Below are positions 57,027 through 64,000 of a stretch of 64,000 nucleotides of DNA, in pieces; positions within the stretch are counted from its first letter, which is position 1; the number at the start of each line of letters is the position of its first letter. The notes below the pieces were generated by a model. That model did not search any database. It was not told the origin of the DNA and was given only the letters and a program-made list of their open reading frames with translations. The translations under genes were made by a program, and so were the position numbers. The stretch lies in the NCBI GenBank assembly GCA_037349315.1, contig JBAIAC010000006.1:57966501-58030500 (forward strand). Direction: 5' to 3'. The DNA comes from Chelydra serpentina (taxonomy: Eukaryota; Chordata; Testudines; Chelydridae).

Positions 57027-58507
57027 TGTAACCCTTCTGCCAGTCAGAGTCGGCAGCAACAAGGGCCGGGTTCCGTATCTAGGGGTTCCATTCCAATAAC
57101 ACAATGCAAAAACCGGCTCGAGCCCCCACCCAGTGACCTGGGACAAATATATATCACCCCCCCTGGGCGCCTCTAAGAGGCAGTACTTCCCCTCTCGCAA
57201 GCACAGAGTCTGAGTGTAGAAAAACCTTTTAATGACAGAGAGAAACAATGCGGCCTTTTGCTGGGGAAACACCACATCTAGGATTTGTAAACCAAACTGT
57301 GAGCAATGACCCACCCCAGCAAATTGGCCATGTCCTTTCCCTTTGGTTCTTGAGTCCATCAACCCCAAAAATCACCCAAAGTCCCAAAAGTCCAACAACC
57401 CAAAAGTCCAAACCCAGAGTTCAAAAGTTCATCTGCAGAGTGTTACACCCCCTCCAGTCTGGGTAGAAATGGGGAGGGGAGAGGTAAGGGGCACCTTACG
57501 TGGCTCGAAGCTGACTGCCCCGTCCCTTCATGGTGCTTCGCTCGGCTCTGCTCTGCTCCGCCAGCCATCCCACGAGTCACTCCGTTCAGCCGTCCCGCAA
57601 GCCGCGCCGCCAGCAGCTCCACTCCGTCAGCCGTCCTGCAAGCCGCTCCGGCTGTCCCGCCAACTGCTCCGCTCCGCCAGCAGCTCCGCTCCGTCAGCCG
57701 TCCTGCAAGCCACTCCGGCTGTCCCGCCAACTGCTCCGCTCCGCCAGCAGCTCCGCTCCGTCAGCCGTCCTGCAAGCCGCTCCGGCTGTCCCGCCAGCAG
57801 CTCCGCTCCGTCAGCCAGCCTGCAAGCCGCTCCGGCTGTCCCGCCAACTGCTCCGCTCCGCCAGCAGCTCCGCTCCGGCTGTCCCACCAACTGTCCCGCT
57901 CCGCCAGCAGCTCCGCCAGTCGCTCAGCAATAGATCTTCTGGCTCCCCCACTACTTAACAGAGTGCTCAGTGATTTCAGCTCATAACAATTTCAGCTTGT
58001 AGTTAGGGGAGCCTTCATGCTCATTTGCACACTTAGTCCAAAGTAATTCCAACTCAGCAGCCTGTGAATAGACTCCTAAGGAACTCAAAATTAGCTCTGA
58101 TATTCCACAGTGGAGAGAGAGAAGGAGGTGCAATTGACTTTTAGGACCCTCAGAAGAGGCCCATGCCACCAGATACAAATACCTGTCCCCAACCTCTCTC
58201 AATTCACTGGGTTTTGGAATCCATGTCCCTCGCCTAGCAAGTGCTGCTTAGCTAAGGGCGAGTCCCTTCCTCATAACAAAAGCCCACTGTCCTTGATTCA
58301 CATAATCAGGGTAACAACACTTTAGTCTTCCTGCCCCAATAACAGAGAAACTGGGGCTCCCACAGCAGTCAAGGTGACCATTTGGGCAAGCGGTCCATCA
58401 TGCTTTGCAGGGTGGGTGTGTCCATGCAAACAAGATTAGCCCCTGACATCCCTTTCCACAACTCACCACCAGATGTCAGGGTAGAGCTCATCCTGACTCT
58501 GCTTACA
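57027..58507 (-). repeat. 5' LTR of the Gypsy element
   Basis: 1,481 bp, same length and ends as the 3' LTR. The two differences I saw: A at 57712 where the 3' LTR has C (near 50568), and A at 58017 where it has G (near 50873). It carries the promoter and start of the transcript. Confidence 0.95.
57584..57919. repeat. 67-bp minisatellite in the 5' LTR
   Basis: The same array as in the 3' LTR with the same number of units, as expected for a recent insertion. Confidence 0.85.
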
Positions 58508-58511
58508 CATA
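58508..58511 (+). repeat. Right target-site duplication of Gypsy (CATA)
   Basis: Matches 49879-49882. Confidence 0.75.
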
Positions 58512-58689
58512 TTTGAAAAAAATGTAGCTTCCATTCTCTGTACAATATTTTCTTTCCACCTTTTGTGCTGCAGCAACTATTATACTGTAGCTACAGTCTC
58601 TATGACCATGAGTACTTGGCCTCTCTACTGAGAAAAAAGGTGCCTATTCTTGCCAACTGTGATATGGGCTAGAGAGCAGACTGAAATCA

Positions 58690-59556
58690 CTAATTCATTT
58701 TACATTGGCAGCTGTGTGCAATTCTGGTCTCCCATGTTTAAGAAAGCTGAGTTCAAACTGGAACATGTACAGCCAAGGACTACTAGGAAGGGAACACCTA
58801 CCTCGCGGGAGAACACTCAAGGAGCTTAGCTTGTTTTGCCTAATCTAACAAAGACTGAAGGGAGATATGACTGCTTCTATAAATAAATCAGAGGGATAAA
58901 TACGAGCAAGGGAGAAGAGCTACTTAAGTTAAACATCAATGTTGACACAAGAACAAATAGGTATAAACTGGTCATTAACAAGTGTAAGCTTGAAATTCAA
59001 TGAAGGTTTCTAACCATCAGAGGAGTGAAATTCTGGAACAGCCTTCCAAGGGGAGCAGTGGAGGCAAAAAAACTAATTAGCTTAAAGACTGAGCTTGATA
59101 AGTTTATGGAGAGGATGGTATAATGAGATGGCCTACAATGGAATGTAGCTGATCTGCAACTGCCAGTAGCAAAAAATCCCCAATGGCTGGTGATGGGTCA
59201 CTAGATGGGGAGGGCTCTGAGGTACTGCACACAATTCTTTCCCAGGTATCTGGCTGATGGGTCTTGCCGACATGCTCCAGGTTTAACTGATCACTATATC
59301 TGGGTTGGGAAGGAATTTTCTTCCTAGTTAGATTTGCAGAAACCCAGGCTTTGTGGGGTTTTTTCTGCCTTCCTCCGCAGCCTGGGACACGGGCCACTTG
59401 CTGGTTTAAACTAGTGAAAATGACAGAGTCTCTGTAACTTGAAGTCTTTAAACCATGATTTGAGGACTTTAGTAACTCAGCCAGAGCTTAGTGTCTATTA
59501 CAGGAGTGGGTGGGTGAGGTTCTGTGGCCTGCGATGTGCAGGAGGTCAGACTAGAT
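58690..59556 (+). mobile_element. CR1 LINE 3' end, piece 1
   Basis: Words in order: GTGTGCAATTCTGGTCTCCC, AGGGAGATATGACTGCTTC, AGGAGTGAAATTCTGGAACAG, GTGGAGGCAAAAAAAC, and toward the end GGAGGTCAGACTAGAT. Its last 8 bases (GACTAGAT, 59549-59556) are the target of the hAT insertion. No intact frame. Confidence 0.85.
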
Positions 59557-60244
59557 CAGAGGTGGGACCCTCCTGCGTTGAGCTCCCGGCCAGGGAGACT
59601 AGCCCCCGGCCTCTCCCCTGCTGTCCACCCTCCTCCGTAGCCTCAGCTCGCCGTGCTGCCAGTGCTGTGGGCAGCAGGGCTGCGAGCTCCTGCCAGGCAG
59701 CATGGCTGCAAGAGCTGCCAGCCTGTCCCGGTGCTCTAGACTGTGCGGCGGCATGGCTGGCTCCAGCTGGGCGGCGCAGCTGCCAGTCCTGGTGCTCTGA
59801 GCAGCATGGTAAGAGAGCGGGGAGTGGGGAGTTGGATAAGGGGCAGGGAGTACCGGGGGGGCAGTCAGGGGACAGGGAGTTGGATGGGGCACGGAGGGGT
59901 TGGATAGGCGTGGGAGTCCCGGGGGGCCTGTCGGGGGAGGTGGTGTGGATAGGGGTCGAGGCAGTCAGGGGACAGGGAGCAGGGAGGGTTGGATAGGGGT
60001 TGGGGTCCCAGGGGGGCAGTTAGGGGGTTGGGGGTCCCAGGAAGGGGCAGTCATGGGACAAGGAGCAGGGGGAGTTGGATGGGTTGGGAGTTCTGAGGGG
60101 GAAGTCAGGGTGTGGGAAGCAGGAGGGGACGGATAGAGGGCAGGGGCCAGGCTGTTTGGGGAGGCACAACCTTCCCTACCCGGCCCTCCATACAGTTTCG
60201 GAACCCCGATGTGGCCCTTGGGCCAAAATGTTTGCCCACCCCTG
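59557..60244. mobile_element. Non-autonomous hAT element (688 bp), perfect 8-bp TSD
   Basis: Flanked by GACTAGAT at 59549-59556 and 60245-60252, the 8-bp duplication diagnostic of hAT. Ends CAGAGGTGGG and CCCACCCCTG pair as terminal inverted repeats. The right end is the standard hAT sequence (TGTTTGCCCACCCCTG, and just before it GGCCCTTGGGCCAAAAT). The left end has diverged or been replaced after the first 10 bases. The middle is GC-rich with many GGGAGTTGGATGGGG-like imperfect repeats (59810-60130). No coding capacity. Confidence 0.9.
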
Positions 60245-60300
60245 GACTAGATGATTACAACAGTCATTTCGGGTCTTAAAGTCAATGAGTCTATGAGATG
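60245..60300 (+). mobile_element. CR1 LINE 3' end, piece 2
   Basis: GACTAGATGATTACAACAGT, CATTTCGGGTCTTAAAG and the tail GAGTCTATGAGATG complete the CR1. Confidence 0.85.
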
Positions 60301-63300
60301 ACAACGTAGAGTGCAGTGGCAGAATGAGGAGTCTCTTTGATACCCGTGGCCCTTTATTTAAGTTGAAAGTGTCTAAATTTATCCTTGTCGATTTATCTGA
60401 GCACAAAATATCTGACCCAAATATCACTGGAAAAACTGAAGTGCAAAAATGGATTATCAGGCTGTGCTCAGATTTTTAAAAGACAGTTCCCCAGAGCAGA
60501 GAGCAAGCATAGAAACACATCCCACAGGGAATGTGTTAGAAATCTGTTTTGAGCAGCTGAAAAGAGAAGGTTATTCCCCTGCTATGACTGCTTTAAGTCT
60601 GATATTTTTATATGATCTACTCCTAAGGGCTGATCCTCAGCTGGTGTCAATTGGTATCATTTCATAGAAGTCAATGCAGCTATGGCAATTTACACCAGTG
60701 GAGTATCTGGCCATTGACTGGCATTTTATCTTGTAACTATTGGCATATATACAGACATCGGTTTTATACAGGACTCCTGTAACAACAGCATGTTAGAAGG
60801 ATTCCTCCAGTTCTGGGTTACCTGAAGGCACACGATCCCATTGTGCTGCTGCCACCCCCTTTAACCTCTAGATCACTGAGAAGGGGGATTAATATGCTCA
60901 GCGTTCTAAAACACAGAGCTAATGGTCAATATACTCATTTGTGCTCTTTCCCCCCAGCCTGGAGCTCCATTCCCTCCTCTTCCATTTCCCTCCAACCTGT
61001 AAGAGGAAAGAAATGGCAACCCTCTGCCCCAAGTGGATGAAGACCCTTACACTCCCTACCCATTGCACAGTATTCCCTGCACCTGATCTGTGAAATAAAG
61101 AGCACTCTCACCCACATCATCTGCCAGTGGCAGCTGTGGATTGGTTGACTCAGAAGAACTCCTTCCTTGGCCCTCTGAGATTCCACATAGGCAGGGAAGA
61201 TCACCTGGGGGCCAGATCCGCTGGGTTTAAAGCCACTTTGCATTAGTGGGCTAATAGAAAGTGACATTAAGGACTGTGTCCTAGTAGTTCCCCCCCATCT
61301 CTATTTTATTTGATTCTCTAAGAGCATTTTTCTTTCCTTTCCTCTCATTTTTTGTGGATATTACACTTAAGATTCCAGTCTCACAGCTCCAACTGGCAGG
61401 TCATGGTTACTCAAACCCTTAGCAGGAATGCTGGGCACCGTGACTGCTGAGCAACTCTTAATTCATAGTGGGTCAAATCCTATAGTCATCACTTGGGCAA
61501 ATTGATTTCAGTGAGTTTTTTCCTGAGTAAGGACTTCAGTATGTAGTCCATTATGTTTACACAAGCTCTATTTGCTTAGTATTAATGTCAATCATAGAGC
61601 AAGTCAATGTTTGAAATACTTGTAAACCTAATTCAAATAAGCATTTTCACTAAAAATACAAAGTCTCAAACAGACATGGGACAGTCTCCAGACAGATACA
61701 TAGGACGTTGCCCAGTATGCAATTAATATAGCTGTGTCATAATTCATAAAGCAGTAAAGAACAGAACCAAAAAGAAATCAGATTTGGAATAGAAAGGTTC
61801 TATTAGTTTTAATGGAGGAATGTTTTGTCTGATGCTACCCAGGTGCCAGTTAACCTAGTGTATTGTGAGCCTGATTTTCCAAGAGATTTTTGTGACAAGT
61901 AAAAAAGGAATGTCTTAATTTAATGCTAATAGACCTATCATAAACATCCAACATACTGGCCAGAAGTTTGGAAGACTATCCTTGCAGACATAGTGTTTGC
62001 TAGCATATGAAAATTTCATGCACAAACCACAATATTTTCATCACATCATATTGTTTCCACTCTTAGTAACTGTGTTGCTGAACAGCTTAGCAATAGAAAC
62101 CGTCCCACAAAACCTTGTAAATAGCGTTATAGTGATCAAGGGTCAGACTACACCCCAAGGGCTTCATATGATCCTAAGATCTATCAGTTCATATCAGGCC
62201 AATGATTTATATGCATAATTCTCTATTATATTCTGTGTAAAAATCAATGAGATCCTACAGTCCTATGAATCGGTTAACCTGACACAGGTAGCTGATGCAT
62301 TTTTGTTGTTTTGGAAGATGACCAAGCCAGCATGATATTCATGACCTAAGTTTTATCTCACACTGTATTCCCACAAGGACTTTGATTTGGCAAAACACTT
62401 CAGTACATGCTAAAATTCCATTGAAATGAGAGCCTTAAAAAGATGCATACCCAATTGCACTAACTAGACAATTTAAAACTGCTTTAAGAGAAGGGGTCTC
62501 TTGAGTTCCTAAGATTATAAGGAGCATCAGCTCATTCTGTGTGTTTAAATAAAAATTGTATGAAATCACTGATTCTTAAACACAAGGTTATCAGAATCGT
62601 TTGCATGAGCTACTGAATGTCCCTAGGATTTCAGAGGCTCAGATGGTCCCTTCCCTTAGTATTAAATTCACTACTAAAAATTGTATCCAGGAATCAGTAT
62701 TTAAAAGAATTACAAGTCCTTAGCTTATACACGTACACATTATACAGAAAGAGAATGCTATTGTAGATACAGAAACGCAATATGAAAAATACCAGATTTA
62801 TTAACATTTTAAGTTGGCAAGATCAAGAACTCAAAAGTAAGAAACTGAAAAACTTACAGTGGCTCCAGCAATGTTACAATTGCCAACCTTCATATTCTCT
62901 TATTATAGTTTTAGATACCCTGTTTTCAATTGCTTATAACTTTGCCAAACTTTAACCAGTTGGGCTGAAATTTTTCCATGTCAGATATATGCCTCGGGCT
63001 CATCTTATTTATTTATTATGAAAGTTTCAGGAAAAATGTTGCCACCTGTTTCCAAGAGTGTGTTTAACAACAACAAAAATCTTACATTTGTTTTTGCAAA
63101 ACAGGCACCTCCATGATTTGAGGCAGGGACTCTATATTTTCCATGAACTCCCTCCGCTCCCCAATGTTGGCAAAGTGATAAGCCTTTGGGAAATTACAAC
63201 TCACACATGCTCAGTAGAGACCTATTTTGACAGCTAAAATCTCCAAATATCCTATCTATACTGAACATGCTCCAGCCCAGCACAGCATGAGATGAGCCGA

Positions 63301-64000
63301 ACTATCCCTGCAGTTGCTGCTCCTAGCTGCTGCAGGGCCAAACATCAGAACTGAGAGTGGGAAAAAATGTCTGTGCTTTTAGTGCTCCCCGTGCTGATGC
63401 CCAGGCAGTGTGAAGGAGGAGATGGAAGCTGCATGACTGAACTGAAGAGCAATGAGGAACAGGGGATGTGTGGTCTGGGAAATAGATACAGGATGGGTGG
63501 GAACCAGGGTAGGAATTTAGAGGGAGGTGGGGATAAGAGCCTGTTGTGGGAGAATGGGAGGGGGAGTAGGAACATGAGTACGAATGGACAAAACGGGAAC
63601 CATTTTTAGTAACTAGAATGCACCAAACATCTGTCTCTGCAGATGGGGCCAGAACTATATGCTTGAGTTCCTCTCCATGGGCTCAGCCTTACTGGGAGGC
63701 TGGCATAGGACCACCAGCATTTCCTGAACCCATCCATACACTATTTAGGGAGCTTGGGCAGGAATTTCCTTTCACCAGAACATTGCACCTTACCCAACAC
63801 GGCCTCATTAGATTGCAATTTTCCTCACTTCCTTTGTGTCTCGTTTCTCTGGCACTCCGCCAAGAGCCAATAGCTTGGATTAAATCTCAATCAGGACAAC
63901 ATCTCATAATGAAAACAAAGGTGAATTCCCAAAAGAGAAAGTTAATGGTTGGAGCCATTATGGTTCTAACTCCCACAGGCCCTGAAACGTCCGCTAAAGC
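60301..64000. other. No gene recognised
   Basis: AT-rich sequence with old dispersed-repeat words at 60625-60700 (GGCTGATCCTCAGCTGGTG, CTATGGCAATTTACACCAG) and 61480-61545. A GC-richer, purine-biased patch occurs at 63360-63600. No repeat or exon could be supported further. Confidence 0.5.

Larger units (their letters stand above)
49883..58507 (-). mobile_element. Full-length Ty3/Gypsy retrotransposon with PNMA-like gag
   Basis: The element is 8,625 bp and oriented minus. In order along the minus strand: 5' LTR (58507-57027), 4-nt gap, primer site (57022-57005), short leader, one open gag-pol frame (56910-51421), polypurine tract (51373-51364), 3' LTR (51363-49883). The target duplication is CATA. 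I found only two substitutions between the 1,481-bp LTRs, and there is no stop or shift in gag-pol. It therefore looks young and possibly competent for its own transposition. No env-like frame exists between pol and the 3' LTR, so it is not of the infectious (errantivirus) type on this evidence. Confidence 0.95.

Noticed and set aside
63345..63609. Gly/Asn-rich frame near the end of the window
   Set aside because: Short, purine-biased and without any recognised motif or exon signal.

Overview
The window looks like vertebrate nuclear DNA, most probably from a cryptodiran turtle. It has no bacterial-style genes or operons, and I found no intact host protein-coding exon. The organism call rests on the repeat content: a tRNA-derived SINE whose 3' tail matches the CR1 LINE tails in the same window, many CR1 3' ends on both strands, a Harbinger transposon with its MITEs, hAT derivatives and a PNMA-type Ty3/Gypsy retrotransposon. 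The unique sequence is AT-rich and could be intergenic or a long intron.

Region by region. 0-4 kb: a SINE, a very decayed Harbinger transposase (minus) and a LINE ORF2 C-terminal scrap. 4-7.8 kb: nothing recognised. 7.85-9.45 kb: a palindromic hAT derivative whose two arms both carry hAT C-terminal-domain remnants in opposite directions. 12.3-18.8 kb: an antisense CR1 split by a 618-bp solo LTR and by a 5-kb Harbinger element. The Harbinger element carries a transposase (two in-frame stops) convergent with a two-exon Myb/SANT-like partner (one in-frame stop, splice phase still correct). 22.4-24.8 kb: a CR1 interrupted by a short Harbinger MITE, then a GC-rich hAT-like element and an LTR-like piece. 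26.0-26.5 kb: an older LTR related to the Gypsy element. 30.1-32.5 kb: a 5'-truncated, RTE-like LINE with a perfect 12-bp target duplication. 41-46 kb: CR1 and L2 fragments, and a foldback MITE split by a 510-bp retroviral-type LTR. 47-48.8 kb: two Harbinger MITEs flanking another foldback element split by an LTR. 49.5-60.3 kb: CR1, the full Gypsy element, then another CR1 split by a 688-bp hAT element with a perfect 8-bp duplication. 60.3-64 kb: nothing recognised.

The centrepiece is the 8.6-kb Gypsy element at 49883-58507, transcribed from the minus strand. It has two 1,481-bp LTRs in which I found only two differences, a tRNA-Pro-type primer site, a polypurine tract, and one uninterrupted gag-pol frame (1,829 aa from the first ATG). 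Its gag resembles the PNMA/MOAP1 family of domesticated vertebrate genes. Capsid, zinc knuckle, protease, reverse transcriptase, RNase H and DD35E integrase signatures are all present, and there is no env. It looks recently inserted and potentially autonomous. Almost everything else recognisable is decayed, giving a layered record of successive insertions.
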